Counted from the stretch's first letter, positions 8,416-17,299 are shown. The stretch is 64,000 nucleotides of DNA from Scatosoma sp045588185 (GCA_045588185.1 JAZNDR010000028.1:1-64000), one strand, 5' to 3'. The notes: generated by a model from the letters alone, not told the origin. Numbers and translations are program-made.

Positions 8416-9861
8416 TTACGCTTGGTATTCACATTCTTCAACCGCGTCTTCAAACGCTCTCTTGATGAGGTCTTTTGCTGCGTCGCCTTTGAGTTCGGGC
8501 CTTTCTACGAAACAACGTTGCATCAATGCGCCGACTTCGTCACGCGCAACGGACGAACCTTTAAACGCAGGGGAAACGTAATAAGCCTCAACCTGATCCA
8601 TACAGGTCTTTGCGGAAAGCGCCGCAATAAAGCTTGTGCCGTTCGCCTTGTTCAAGAACGCTTTATAGAAGTTATCGTTTACAACCGATTGAAGAACGGG
8701 AACGTAGCCCGAAGCGATTGAAAGGTCGGCTTGGAACTCAACCGTCGTCGTGAGGTATTTCGTGAACAGCCAAGAAGCGATAACTTCTTGGGGATTTTCC
8801 TTTTTAAAGATACAAAGGGAAGGACCTTGCGAAATAACTTTCGGTTGTTCGGGATTTACTTGGGGAATGGTAGCGATACCCACTTCGAAAGGATAGTCGC
8901 CCTTATCGTTGGGCGTAGGGCACTGCTTCGTTGCGCCTGCCGACGAACCGATAGACATATAGCTTCTCGTGCCCGTTTGCGCCGTGAACAAGCTGGAGGT
9001 GTACGAACCGAGGATTTCCTGCGTCGTTACGTAGCCCTTTTGATACCAGTCTCTGAATTCCAAAACAAATTCATGGTTCTTTTCGTTATCGAACAGGAAG
9101 TGGTTGCCTGCCTCGGAAGAGGTGTAAGGCGAACCGTATTGTTCGCACATCGTGATAAACCAGTTTGCTTCCGAGTCGTAGCCGAGGGGCACGCAGGTCG
9201 GGTCGATGGTTTTGATTTGCGCGCAAAGTGCTTTCAAATCTTCCCAAGTTTCGGGAACTTCAAGATTGTTTTTCGTGAAGAAAGTTTTATCGTAATATAA
9301 AACTTCGGTAGATTTATAGAGAGGCAGGGTGTACATTTTTCCGTCGCCAAACGCTTTACCTTCGTTGTAATATCCAGGGATAAAGTCGGCTACCTGTTCG
9401 TCGGTAAGACCGAGAATTTGACCTTCCAAGCCCGTCATAGCGATATCGCTTGCGATAAGGTCGTCAAGGGGAGCTACCGCGCCCGCGATATTGTAAAGAG
9501 CCACGTGGTCGGGGTAGCAATACGCCATATTCGGCTGATTGCCAGCCGTTAATTCTTTACTGATTTGGTCACGGACGTCGTCGTAACCGCCTACCTGCTT
9601 GTGGTCGATCGTGATGTTGGGATAGATTTCGTTAAACTTTTCTACGTACGGATTGAGTACGTCGGTGAGTGACTGCCCCATCGTGTGGTAGAACGTTACG
9701 GTAACCGCACTGCCGTCGTAACCGCCTTCGGGAATGACGAGGTCGGTAAAGGTTTGTTTACCGCCGCCACCGCAAGCCGCCATCGAACCCAAGGTCGTGC
9801 CAAGCGAAACCATTGCCACGAGCGTAGCTAAAACTTTCTTGAACTTTCCTGTTTTTTGCAT
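8416..9861 (-). CDS. ABC importer substrate-binding lipoprotein (CUT1 type)
   Basis: This is a 481-residue extracellular solute-binding protein of the MalE/UgpB cluster, with signal peptide and lipobox ending at C30 (SMAAC). Typical features are VTFYHTMGQ after the signal, 'EKFNEIYPNITIDHKQ' and 'LYKSTEVLYYDKTFFTKNNLEVPETWEDL'. I start at 9861 (MQKTGKFKK) because AAGGA lies just upstream and this gives a normal signal peptide; an upstream in-frame ATG at 9900 would add 13 residues without one. It is followed (in transcription) by the nuclease gene. CUT1 proteins usually bind oligosaccharides or glycerol phosphodiesters; here the context also allows nucleosides or nucleotides. Confidence 0.9.
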   Translation of the reverse strand: MQKTGKFKKVLATLVAMVSLGTTLGSMAACGGGGKQTFTDLVIPEGGYDGSAVTVTFYHTMGQSLTDVLNPYVEKFNEIYPNITIDHKQVGGYDDVRDQISKELTAGNQPNMAYCYPDHVALYNIAGAVAPLDDLIASDIAMTGLEGQILGLTDEQVADFIPGYYNEGKAFGDGKMYTLPLYKSTEVLYYDKTFFTKNNLEVPETWEDLKALCAQIKTIDPTCVPLGYDSEANWFITMCEQYGSPYTSSEAGNHFLFDNEKNHEFVLEFRDWYQKGYVTTQEILGSYTSSLFTAQTGTRSYMSIGSSAGATKQCPTPNDKGDYPFEVGIATIPQVNPEQPKVISQGPSLCIFKKENPQEVIASWLFTKYLTTTVEFQADLSIASGYVPVLQSVVNDNFYKAFLNKANGTSFIAALSAKTCMDQVEAYYVSPAFKGSSVARDEVGALMQRCFVERPELKGDAAKDLIKRAFEDAVEECEYQA

Positions 9862-9909
9862 TGTTTTATCCTTCTTTATAATAATTTTTATTATTGACAA
9901 TTGATAAGC

Positions 9910-10803
9910 TTAACCTTTGATACCGCTTCTCGAAACGCCTTTCATGATATATTTTCTAAGGAAAATAAACACGAGGAAAAGGGGCGTCGAAACAAGGGTA
10001 ACCGCCGCCATTTGAACGGGGAAGTTGACTTCACCCGAAGCGTTGGTAAACGCGTTTCTAAGACCGTTCGTAATCAAACGGTGTGCTTCGTCGTTGGCAA
10101 CCAAGCGAGGCCAAATATAGGTGTTCCATGCACCCATCATTTTCAAAATGGTAATAGATATGAGCGTAGGAAGCGCAAGGGGAATCATAACTTTCCATAA
10201 ATATTTGAGGTCGGTCGTGCCGTCTACCTTTGCTGCCAAATACAGCTCGTTGGGAATCTGCATAAAGTTTTGCTTTAAGAGATAAATATAGAAGATACTC
10301 ACAAGGAAAGGCACAATCAATACGGTGTAGGTATTCAACCAACCGAACTGACTTACCGTTTGGTAGTTCGTGATCGTAAACAATTCCCCGGGAATCATCA
10401 TTGTGGCGAGCAAAATAGCAAACAGTGTATTTTTACCCTTAAATTCAAGACGCGCAAACGCAAACGCCGAAAGCACCGTAATCACAAGCGATAACAGTGT
10501 GGATACAATGCCGACGTATAAGGTATTCAAAAACAGAGTACCGAGGTCAGCCGTATTGAATGCGTCTACGTAGTTGTAGAACACAAATTTTTTCGGGAAA
10601 AGCGTGGGTACGGCAAGATTGTATTCCGTCAGCGTTTTCACGGACGAGATCAACATCCAGTAGAAAGGGAAGAGGATCACGAGCGCCATAAAGCCGAGGA
10701 ATAAATAAAGCATTACCTGCACGAAGATTTTAACGACTCGTTGCTTGGAGGATACTTTTTGCATATCTTGTTCGTGCATTACTTTCGTTTCGATTTCAGA
10801 CAT
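9910..10803 (-). CDS. ABC importer permease, MalG/UgpE type
   Basis: This 297-residue inner-membrane permease has about six transmembrane segments. The cytoplasmic EAA-type loop YLAAKVDGTTDLKYLWKVMIP contacts the ATPase. The C terminus SRSGIKG is typical of MalG-like subunits. It pairs with the permease encoded just upstream (12 bp gap) and the MsmK-like ATPase to form the transport core. Confidence 0.93.
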   Translation of the reverse strand: MSEIETKVMHEQDMQKVSSKQRVVKIFVQVMLYLFLGFMALVILFPFYWMLISSVKTLTEYNLAVPTLFPKKFVFYNYVDAFNTADLGTLFLNTLYVGIVSTLLSLVITVLSAFAFARLEFKGKNTLFAILLATMMIPGELFTITNYQTVSQFGWLNTYTVLIVPFLVSIFYIYLLKQNFMQIPNELYLAAKVDGTTDLKYLWKVMIPLALPTLISITILKMMGAWNTYIWPRLVANDEAHRLITNGLRNAFTNASGEVNFPVQMAAVTLVSTPLFLVFIFLRKYIMKGVSRSGIKG

Positions 10804-10815
10804 ACTTATACCTCC

Positions 10816-11859
10816 TTAATAATGCGTTTTCTTTTTACTTACGTAAAGGTTAATCATCGTTACGACGAAAATGATAGCAAACAGAATCAACGCCGCCGCA
10901 CTTGCACGGCCGTGGTGCTGACCTTCCAACGAGTCGTAAATATACCCGACCATGGTATTGAGTCTGCCGTCCATACCCGCAGGCCCCATACCCTCGCCGA
11001 AAATACCGACGATACTTGAATATTCCTTAAACCCGCCGATAAAGCCAGTAATGACAACGTAAGCAAGCATTGGGGAAAGCAGGGGGACGGTGATTTTTAA
11101 AAATACCCGCCAACGGGGCGTACCGTCTACTTTCGCCGCGTCGTAATACTGTTTATTTACACTCTGCAAACCGCCGAGCAAAATAAGGATTTTAAAGGGC
11201 AACGCATTCCAAACGATATAGATAACCATAACCGTGATATTTGCGGTATAGGTCGAGCCGGAGTTAATCCAGTTGATAGGGTCAACGCCGAATACCCCGA
11301 GAATGTTATTGATAATACCCGCAGTCGTAATTAACTCCTGTTCACTGCCGATATTGTTACCGATAATATTGAACATTGCCGCAAATACCATACCGATAGC
11401 AATCGAGTTGGTAACGTAGGGCAGGAAGAAAATCGTTTGCAATAATCTTTGCAAGGGCTTGATTGCGTTTAAGCAAACGGCGATGAGGAGCGCGAGTATC
11501 GTGGAAATAGGCACGGTAATCACGCAAAGCAGCATCGTGTTCTTCAAACATTCCAAGAATTTTTTATATTGCAATACTTTCGAAAAGTTGCCGAAACCGA
11601 AAGAGTATACTGCTCCGCCGATTTCGCCGACGCTGCTGTAATCTTCCAAGAACGCCATGCGCAAGGTATTGACGATCGGCCATGCGGTAAATACAAGTAA
11701 CAGCACGATAGCGGGAGAAAGATACACCCAGCCTTTCCATTTATCGAATTTTTTATAGACGAGATTTACGAAAAATCCCTGCCATATCCACTTTACGCAA
11801 AAGGTCTTCCAAACCCCGTCCACAAAAGCGGATTTTAAAGCGTTGAGCACCTTTGCCAT
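10816..11859 (-). CDS. ABC importer permease, MalF/UgpA type
   Basis: This 347-residue permease has an N-terminal extension (about 35 residues) before the first transmembrane helix (VYLSPAIVLLLVF) and the EAA-type loop YDAAKVDGTPRWRVFLKITVP. The upstream ATPase gene ends 2 bp before its start, so the genes are closely coupled. It forms the heterodimeric channel with the 9910-10803 product. Confidence 0.93.
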   Translation of the reverse strand: MAKVLNALKSAFVDGVWKTFCVKWIWQGFFVNLVYKKFDKWKGWVYLSPAIVLLLVFTAWPIVNTLRMAFLEDYSSVGEIGGAVYSFGFGNFSKVLQYKKFLECLKNTMLLCVITVPISTILALLIAVCLNAIKPLQRLLQTIFFLPYVTNSIAIGMVFAAMFNIIGNNIGSEQELITTAGIINNILGVFGVDPINWINSGSTYTANITVMVIYIVWNALPFKILILLGGLQSVNKQYYDAAKVDGTPRWRVFLKITVPLLSPMLAYVVITGFIGGFKEYSSIVGIFGEGMGPAGMDGRLNTMVGYIYDSLEGQHHGRASAAALILFAIIFVVTMINLYVSKKKTHY

Positions 11860-11861
11860 AC

Positions 11862-12965
11862 TTATTTCACCTCGAAATAAATTCTTTCTTCCGTTTCCTT
11901 GTCAAAGAGGAATACTTTATGCGGTTTTAAAGTATAACGCACGGTGGCAGACGACATATCTACCTTGTTATCCGCATTGATAATCGAACGAATCACGGGA
12001 TTGAGCGAAGCTTCGTTCTTCGAAACCACGCTGACGTCGCGTCCCATAACCTCCACGTTGGAAAGTTCGCAAACGAACGGACCTTTTTCGTCCAAATTAA
12101 AGCCTTCGGGACGGATACTTACGTAAACGTCCTTATCCGCTACGCCTTTCACGGTCAATACTTCGTCGTTGCCGATATACAGCTTTTCGTTTTCCACGCG
12201 CCCCGTAAACACGTTGATAGGGGGTGTGCCGAGGAACTTCGCAACGAATAGGTTTTTCGGATCGTCGTAAATTTCCTGCGGTTTACCGATTTGCTGTACT
12301 ACACCCAGCTTCATAACTACGATAACGTCGGAAATACTCATCGCTTCCTCTTGGTCGTGCGTAACGAAAATCGTTGTGATACCCGTTTCTTTTTGGATTC
12401 TTCTAATCTCTTCGCGAGTCTGTAAGCGCAAGCGCGCGTCGAGGTTGGAAAGGGGCTCGTCCAAAAGCAATACGCGGGGCATTTTTACAAGCGCGCGCGC
12501 AATCGCAACACGTTGCTGTTGACCGCCCGACAGCTCGCTCGGCTTTCTGTCCATCAAATCGTCGATTTGAACAAGCTTTGCCGCTTCGACCGCTCTTTCC
12601 AGCATTTCGTCCTTTGTCATTTTATCCTTGCCTTTAAGGTTTTGCAAGGGGAACAAAATATTCTGCTTTACCGTCATATGCGGATAGAGCGCGTAGTTTT
12701 GGAATACCAAGCCGATACCTCTGTTTTCAGGGGAGAGTTCGGTTACGTCCTCGTCGCCGAAGAAAATCTTGCCCGAGGTGGGCTTTTGTAAACCGCTGAT
12801 CATATACAGGGTAGTACTCTTTCCGCAACCGGAAGGGCCGAGCAAACCGACCAGCTTCCCGTCGGGAATGGTGTAGGTGAAGTCGTTTACCGCAATCACC
12901 TCGCCGCCAGCCTTTTTATTACGGCTGGGGAAAATTTTGGTTAAGTTTTGTAATTCTACTTTCAT
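11862..12965 (-). CDS. ABC importer ATPase, MsmK/UgpC/MalK type
   Basis: This 367-residue nucleotide-binding subunit has Walker A GPSGCGKST (43-51), the signature LSGGQQQR, Walker B VLLLDEPLSNLD and the switch histidine in FVTHDQEEA. A C-terminal TOBE-type regulatory domain ('VYVSIRPEGF') marks the CUT1 family. Such ATPases are sometimes shared by several importers, but here the gene sits in a complete importer operon. Its ATG follows an AGGAGG-like site (12966-12975 region). Confidence 0.95.
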   Translation of the reverse strand: MKVELQNLTKIFPSRNKKAGGEVIAVNDFTYTIPDGKLVGLLGPSGCGKSTTLYMISGLQKPTSGKIFFGDEDVTELSPENRGIGLVFQNYALYPHMTVKQNILFPLQNLKGKDKMTKDEMLERAVEAAKLVQIDDLMDRKPSELSGGQQQRVAIARALVKMPRVLLLDEPLSNLDARLRLQTREEIRRIQKETGITTIFVTHDQEEAMSISDVIVVMKLGVVQQIGKPQEIYDDPKNLFVAKFLGTPPINVFTGRVENEKLYIGNDEVLTVKGVADKDVYVSIRPEGFNLDEKGPFVCELSNVEVMGRDVSVVSKNEASLNPVIRSIINADNKVDMSSATVRYTLKPHKVFLFDKETEERIYFEVK

Positions 12966-13001
12966 ATGACCTCCTGAAAGTCTTGCGTAGATATATTAAG
13001 C

Positions 13002-13778
13002 TCAAAGGCTCGTTTCCTGTTCTCTTTGCGCGGCGACCTCTTTCGCGTGTTCTTCTTCCTTAAACGCGATAAGCGCCTCTTGCGACTCAAATATTTTTTG
13101 ACTGGAATAATCAACGACCACCGTATCGGAAAGCAAGTCGTGGATAGAGGAGTTCGTTTGCGTAGCAATCATGACGGCGATTTGCAAAATCAAAATCAAA
13201 CCGAGCGTAATAACGCCGACGCTCCCAAGCACCCCGAAATAAATCATGGTAATGAGTAACACGGGTACCATCGTTTCCATCGTGTACAGCCCGAGCATAG
13301 ACCGCACGAACAGAACGGGGTTGGACATTTTAACGCAATTCGTGCGTATTACAGCGAGCCCAAACGCCTTTTTCCCTAAGGTCTGCCCGTTTTTAAAACA
13401 AAGGGGAACGACGAAATAGAAAACAAAAATCGCCAAAAACAAACCGACGGCAAGAATGGTAAGCGTTAAATAGAACATAGTATTGTACAGTCGCAACACT
13501 GCGGGGTCTTTGCCCAACGCCTCACTCGCCGCCTCGTAATTTGCCTTTTCCTCGTCCGAAAGCGCGTCGTAAGCCTCTTGCGTAATATCCAAATCAATAC
13601 CGTATTCTTCTGCGTATTGCGTATAATATTCCTCTAACTTTGCACTGTGATTATCATACCCGACGACCGCCGAAACGACCGTCGCTAAGCCGACCGCCAG
13701 CATTACCGTCAAAATCGCGTCGAATAAATACGCGGATATTCTTTTCCAAAAATTAGCCTTTTGTAAACTTACGGACAT
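13002..13778 (-). CDS. RDD family membrane protein
   Basis: This 258-residue protein opens with the RDD-like 'FWKRISAYLFDAILTVML' and has about four hydrophobic segments, the last two in the conserved 'NGQTLGKKAFGLAVIRTN' context. Residues about 45-75 form an acidic extracytoplasmic loop and the C terminus is a charged helix. RDD proteins have no single known role; some are linked to transport or Na+ tolerance. It is the first gene of the minus operon, 36 bp ahead of the ABC ATPase, so it is transcribed with the importer. Confidence 0.8.
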   Translation of the reverse strand: MSVSLQKANFWKRISAYLFDAILTVMLAVGLATVVSAVVGYDNHSAKLEEYYTQYAEEYGIDLDITQEAYDALSDEEKANYEAASEALGKDPAVLRLYNTMFYLTLTILAVGLFLAIFVFYFVVPLCFKNGQTLGKKAFGLAVIRTNCVKMSNPVLFVRSMLGLYTMETMVPVLLITMIYFGVLGSVGVITLGLILILQIAVMIATQTNSSIHDLLSDTVVVDYSSQKIFESQEALIAFKEEEHAKEVAAQREQETSL

Positions 13779-13860
13779 AGAGTTTCCCTATCAGCGCGCA
13801 TAGCGCGTATATATAATAATGTAAATATGTGCAATTCGAAAAAATTTTTTTCACGCGCCT

Positions 13861-13900
13861 GCTGTTTTGTTTAAACAGCAGAAACGCCCGCGGGCGTTTC
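13861..13900 (-). promoter_or_regulatory. Palindrome and hairpin in the leader of the minus operon
   Basis: The leader between the minus promoter and the RDD gene holds a perfect 20-bp palindrome (13881-13900, half-site GAAACGCCCG). Next to it is a 7-bp hairpin with a 5-nt loop (13861-13879). They could be an operator, an attenuator or an RNA-stability element. No T run follows directly, so a simple terminator is less likely. Confidence 0.5.
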
Positions 13901-13980
13901 GCATTTCTCCTATTAAAAAAACTTATTGGAAAGAGAACAATGCAAAGCTCATTATAAGCCACTATATTTAGTCAATTTAT

Positions 13981-14009
13981 ATGATAACACAATTTTCGAC
14001 AAATTGCAA
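13981..14009 (-). promoter_or_regulatory. Promoter of the RDD/ABC/nuclease operon with an embedded Spo0A-box-like site
   Basis: On the minus strand TTGCAA (14004-14009) and TATCAT (13981-13986) are 17 bp apart. The spacer contains TGTCGAA (complement of 13995-14001), which fits the Spo0A box consensus TGNCGAA. A regulator bound there would block RNA polymerase. Confidence 0.5.
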
Positions 14010-14067
14010 ACCTTTTTTCCCTTGCTTGTGAAAAAAAATACCAGAAACGGAAAAATTCAAACATAAC

Positions 14068-14100
14068 GCACTTGCAATCGAAATTTTCGATTGTAAGTGC
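14068..14100. other. Inverted repeat between divergent operons
   Basis: A 13-bp inverted repeat (14068-14080 with 14088-14100, one G-T pair) with a 7-nt A/T loop sits between the two divergent promoters. It may be an operator shared by both operons or a terminator-like insulator. Its CTTTAT tail is weak. Confidence 0.5.
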
Positions 14101-14150
14101 CTTTATAATTGCGGATTGAAACAATTACGGACAAAAAAACGGATAATTCC

Positions 14151-14179
14151 TTGACAGAAAAAGGAAAATCGAATATAAT
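14151..14179 (+). promoter_or_regulatory. Promoter of the deo operon
   Basis: A consensus TTGACA (14151-14156) and TATAAT (14174-14179) are separated by 17 bp, about 38 bp before the deoC start. Such a strong core promoter suggests that control is by repression. Confidence 0.85.
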
Positions 14180-14217
14180 AGAAGAAAGAAAAATCTTTTC
14201 AACGGAGGAAACGGACG

Positions 14218-14883
14218 ATGGATATACGCAATATTTTATCGAAATGCGACCACACTTTACTTGGACAGACCGCCACTTGGGAGCAAATCAAAACAATTTG
14301 CGACGAGGGAATGAAATACGGTACGGCGTCGGTATGTATTCCGCCTTGCTACGTAGAACAAGCGAAAAAGTATACGGGGGACAAGCTGAAAATTTGTACG
14401 GTAATCGGTTTCCCGAACGGTTATAATACCACAGCCGTGAAGGTATTTGAAACGGCGGAAGCGGTAGAAAAGGGTGCGGACGAAATAGATATGGTCATCA
14501 ATATCGGTATGCTCCGCGCGGGCGAGGATAATAAGGTCTGCGACGAGATACGCCAAATCAAAAAAGCGTGCGGAGATAAAATTTTGAAAGTCATTATTGA
14601 AACCTGCTTATTAACCGAGGACGAGAAACTGCGTATGTGCAAAATCGTAACGGACGCGGGCGCGGATTATATCAAAACTTCAACTGGTTTTTCCACGGCA
14701 GGCGCAACGCTTGCAGACGTCAAGCTCATGCGCGCAAATGTGGGCGAAAAAGTACTCGTCAAAGCGGCGGGCGGTATTTCGGGGTTAGAGGACGCACAGG
14801 CATTCCTCGACAACGGCGCGGCGCGCCTTGGCACCAGCCGCGTAGTCAAAGCCGTACAAGGCATAGCGGGCAAAGGCTATTAA
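14218..14883 (+). CDS. deoC: Deoxyribose-phosphate aldolase DeoC
   Basis: DeoC cleaves 2-deoxyribose 5-phosphate to glyceraldehyde 3-phosphate and acetaldehyde. The 221-residue TIM-barrel protein retains D91 (EIDMVINIG), the Schiff-base lysine K153 (DYIKTSTGF) and K182 (VKAAGGI). The ATG at 14218 follows GGAGG with 9-nt spacing, downstream of a consensus promoter. It heads a complete deoxynucleoside catabolic operon, so its substrate is supplied by DeoB acting on deoxyribose 1-phosphate from the two phosphorylases. Confidence 0.96.
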   Translation: MDIRNILSKCDHTLLGQTATWEQIKTICDEGMKYGTASVCIPPCYVEQAKKYTGDKLKICTVIGFPNGYNTTAVKVFETAEAVEKGADEIDMVINIGMLRAGEDNKVCDEIRQIKKACGDKILKVIIETCLLTEDEKLRMCKIVTDAGADYIKTSTGFSTAGATLADVKLMRANVGEKVLVKAAGGISGLEDAQAFLDNGAARLGTSRVVKAVQGIAGKGY

Positions 14884-14897
14884 GTAACCTAATAAGT

Positions 14898-14968
14898 AAA
14901 ACGAAAGTTTTGCGCCAAATACCGCGTAGCGGTAAATCGCTATGGCGAACAACGGCAAAAGCTTCACG
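14898..14968 (+). repeat. Dispersed hairpin element, copy A (deoC-deoD gap)
   Basis: The 122-bp gap between deoC and deoD holds three short stems: AAAAC/GTTTT with a GAAA loop (14898-14911), ACCGC/GCGGT with a GTA loop (14921-14933) and TCGC/GCGA (14937-14948). A GCTTCACG box follows (14961-14968). The same order of elements recurs at 51440-51520. It would be transcribed within the deo mRNA. Confidence 0.6.
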
Positions 14969-15005
14969 CATAATATCATAAAAGCAAAAAAGGAGAATAA
15001 TAATT

Positions 15006-15713
15006 ATGTCAGTACCTACCCCTCATATATCGGCAAAAGTAGGCGATTTCGCCAAAACGGTTTTAATGCCCGGCGACCCCTTGCGAGCCGAATATATCGC
15101 GAAAACGTATCTTGAAAACGCAGTGCTCGTCAACGACGTGCGCGGCGTACACGGCTACACGGGCTATTATAAAGGTAAGCGTGTGTCCGTTATGGCTTCG
15201 GGTATGGGACAACCTTCTATCGGTATCTATTCCTACGAGCTGTACCATTTTTACGGCGTGGAAACGATTATCCGTGTGGGTTCGTGCGGTTCGTTTTCCC
15301 CCGAACTCCACGCCCGCGACATCATCGTGGCGATGGGTGCTTGCACCAACGGCAACTACGCCTCGCAATACAATCTCCCCGGCACTTTCTGCCCGATTGC
15401 CGACTTTGACCTCGTTCGCCGTGCGGCGGAAGAATGTCAAAAAGCGGGCGTAAACTATCGCGTGGGGAATATTTTGTCCTCGGATATGTTCTATGACGAT
15501 GCAAATTCAGGTATGCAATGGGCAAAAATGGGAGTACTCGGCGTAGAAATGGAATCGGCTGCGCTCTATTGTAACGCGGCGCGCGCGGGTAAAAAGGCAC
15601 TTTGCATTTGTACCGTTAGCGATTCGTTTATTTATCCCGAAGAAAACACGACGGCGGAGGAACGCCAAACGTCGTTTACGAAAATGATGGAGATCGCCTT
15701 GGCGTTGGCGTAA
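15006..15713 (+). CDS. deoD: Purine nucleoside phosphorylase DeoD
   Basis: This 235-residue protein is the hexameric DeoD-type (PNP/UDP family) purine (deoxy)nucleoside phosphorylase. It converts purine nucleosides plus phosphate to a base and (deoxy)ribose 1-phosphate. Visible are PTPHISA with His near the N terminus, MPGDPLRAEYIA, RVGSCGS, VEMESAALY and TVSDSF with the catalytic Asp. The start has AAGGAG 11 nt upstream. It is co-transcribed with deoB, which isomerises its sugar product. Confidence 0.96.
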   Translation: MSVPTPHISAKVGDFAKTVLMPGDPLRAEYIAKTYLENAVLVNDVRGVHGYTGYYKGKRVSVMASGMGQPSIGIYSYELYHFYGVETIIRVGSCGSFSPELHARDIIVAMGACTNGNYASQYNLPGTFCPIADFDLVRRAAEECQKAGVNYRVGNILSSDMFYDDANSGMQWAKMGVLGVEMESAALYCNAARAGKKALCICTVSDSFIYPEENTTAEERQTSFTKMMEIALALA

Positions 15714-15722
15714 GGAGAGTAT

Positions 15723-16886
15723 ATGGCAAAACGCGCGTTTTTGATCGTTTTGGATAGCGTAGGCGTCGGGGCGATGCCCGATGCGTATAAATGGGGGGAC
15801 GAGGGAAGCAACACCTTGGGCGTTATTTCCAAACACCCCGCATTTTCCTGTCCCAACCTCACGGAAATGGGACTTTTCGCCATAGACGGTATAGGGCAAA
15901 AATCCCGTTCAACGCATACCTGCTATGCCAGAATGACGGAAGCCTCGCAAGGCAAGGATACCACGATCGGGCACTGGGAAATCGCAGGCGTGTATTCGGC
16001 TAAACCCTTTCCCACCTATCCCGACGGCTTCCCCGAAGAAGTGATTTCCGCATTCGAAAAGGCGACGGGCAGGGGTACGCTTTGCAACCGTCCGTATTCG
16101 GGAACGGAAGTAATTAAAGATTTCGGCGAAGAACATTTAAAGACGGGCAAGCTGATTGTATATACTTCCGCGGACAGCGTATTCCAAATCGCGGCGCACG
16201 AGGATAAAGTCCCCGTCGAGGAACTCTATAAATATTGCAAACAGGCTCGTCAAATTTTACAGGGCGAGCACGGCGTGGGGCGGGTAATCGCCCGTCCGTT
16301 TAACGGCGAATATCCGTTTAAACGCACGCCCCGCCGTCACGACTATTCGTTGCTTCCGCCCAAAAACACGCTTCCGTCCGTTATGCAAAAGGCGGGATTC
16401 GACACGATATCGGTCGGCAAAATTTACGACATTTTCGCGGGGCAAGGCTTTACTGAAAGCTATCCCACCGTCAGCAACGACGACGGAATGGATAAAACGC
16501 TCGCAATCGCAAAACGCGATTTCGAGGGATTATGTTTTGTCAACCTCGTCGATTTCGATATGACCTACGGGCACAGAAACGATATTGAGGGCTACGCCCG
16601 CGCGATGACGCAATTCGACAAACGCTTGGGCGAGCTGTTGCCGTTGCTCAAAGAGGACGATCTGCTTATCATCACGGCGGACCACGGCTGTGATCCCGCC
16701 ACGCCGTCCACCGACCATTCGCGGGAGTATACTCCGATGCTTGCCTATGGTAAAAAATTAAAAACGGGAGTAAATCTCGGCACAAGAGATAGTTTTGCCG
16801 ATATCGGCGCAAGCGTGCTCGAATGGTTCGGCTTACCCCAAGGCGAGCTGTACGGAAAGAGCTTTTTAAAGGAGATAGTAAAATGA
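15723..16886 (+). CDS. deoB: Phosphopentomutase DeoB
   Basis: DeoB interconverts (deoxy)ribose 1-phosphate and 5-phosphate. The 387-residue alkaline-phosphatase-superfamily protein has the N-terminal metal motif DSVGVGAMPD, the nucleophile region 'GKDTTIGHWE', and C-terminal TADHGCDP...TDHSREYTP carrying further Mn2+ ligands. AGGAG precedes the ATG by 5 nt. Its stop overlaps the cdd start (ATGA), linking it to pyrimidine salvage. Confidence 0.96.
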   Translation: MAKRAFLIVLDSVGVGAMPDAYKWGDEGSNTLGVISKHPAFSCPNLTEMGLFAIDGIGQKSRSTHTCYARMTEASQGKDTTIGHWEIAGVYSAKPFPTYPDGFPEEVISAFEKATGRGTLCNRPYSGTEVIKDFGEEHLKTGKLIVYTSADSVFQIAAHEDKVPVEELYKYCKQARQILQGEHGVGRVIARPFNGEYPFKRTPRRHDYSLLPPKNTLPSVMQKAGFDTISVGKIYDIFAGQGFTESYPTVSNDDGMDKTLAIAKRDFEGLCFVNLVDFDMTYGHRNDIEGYARAMTQFDKRLGELLPLLKEDDLLIITADHGCDPATPSTDHSREYTPMLAYGKKLKTGVNLGTRDSFADIGASVLEWFGLPQGELYGKSFLKEIVK

Positions 16887-17287
16887 CCGACCGCGAATTG
16901 ATGGAGCTTGCCGTCAAGGCGAGAAAAAACGCATACGCGCCCTATTCGGGGTTTTGCGTAGGTGCGGCGTTGCTTGCAAAAAGCGGTAAAACGTATACGG
17001 GCTGTAATATCGAAAACGCGGCGTATACGCCCACCAACTGCGCCGAACGCACCGCACTGTTTAAGGCTGTCAGCGAGGGGGAACGGGAATTTACCGCCAT
17101 TGCAATCGTCGGCGGAAAAGGGGACGAGCCGAAGGAGTTTTGCGCGCCTTGCGGAGTTTGCAGACAAACGCTTGCGGAATTTTGCGATAACGGCTTTCGG
17201 TTGCTTCTCGGTACGCCTGATAATATCCGCGTATATACGCTTGCGGAGATTTTACCTTATTCGTTTGGGAAAAACGATTTGAAATAA
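16883..17287 (+). CDS. cdd: Cytidine deaminase
   Basis: This 134-residue tetrameric-type cytidine deaminase turns (deoxy)cytidine into (deoxy)uridine. Zinc ligands C53, C90 and C93 and the proton-shuttling E55 are present in C-A-E and P-C-G-V-C. I choose the ATG at 16883, which overlaps the deoB stop by 4 bp and has GGAG 9 nt upstream; an in-frame ATG at 16823 would add 20 residues lying inside deoB. It feeds the downstream pyrimidine-nucleoside phosphorylase. Confidence 0.95.
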   Translation: MTDRELMELAVKARKNAYAPYSGFCVGAALLAKSGKTYTGCNIENAAYTPTNCAERTALFKAVSEGEREFTAIAIVGGKGDEPKEFCAPCGVCRQTLAEFCDNGFRLLLGTPDNIRVYTLAEILPYSFGKNDLK

Positions 17288-17299
17288 AGAGGAAAAAGT

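Noticed and set aside
13851..13904. A 17-codon leader peptide before the RDD gene
   Set aside because: AGGAG lies only 2 nt from the ATG and the frame mainly reads through the two inverted repeats, so translation is unlikely.
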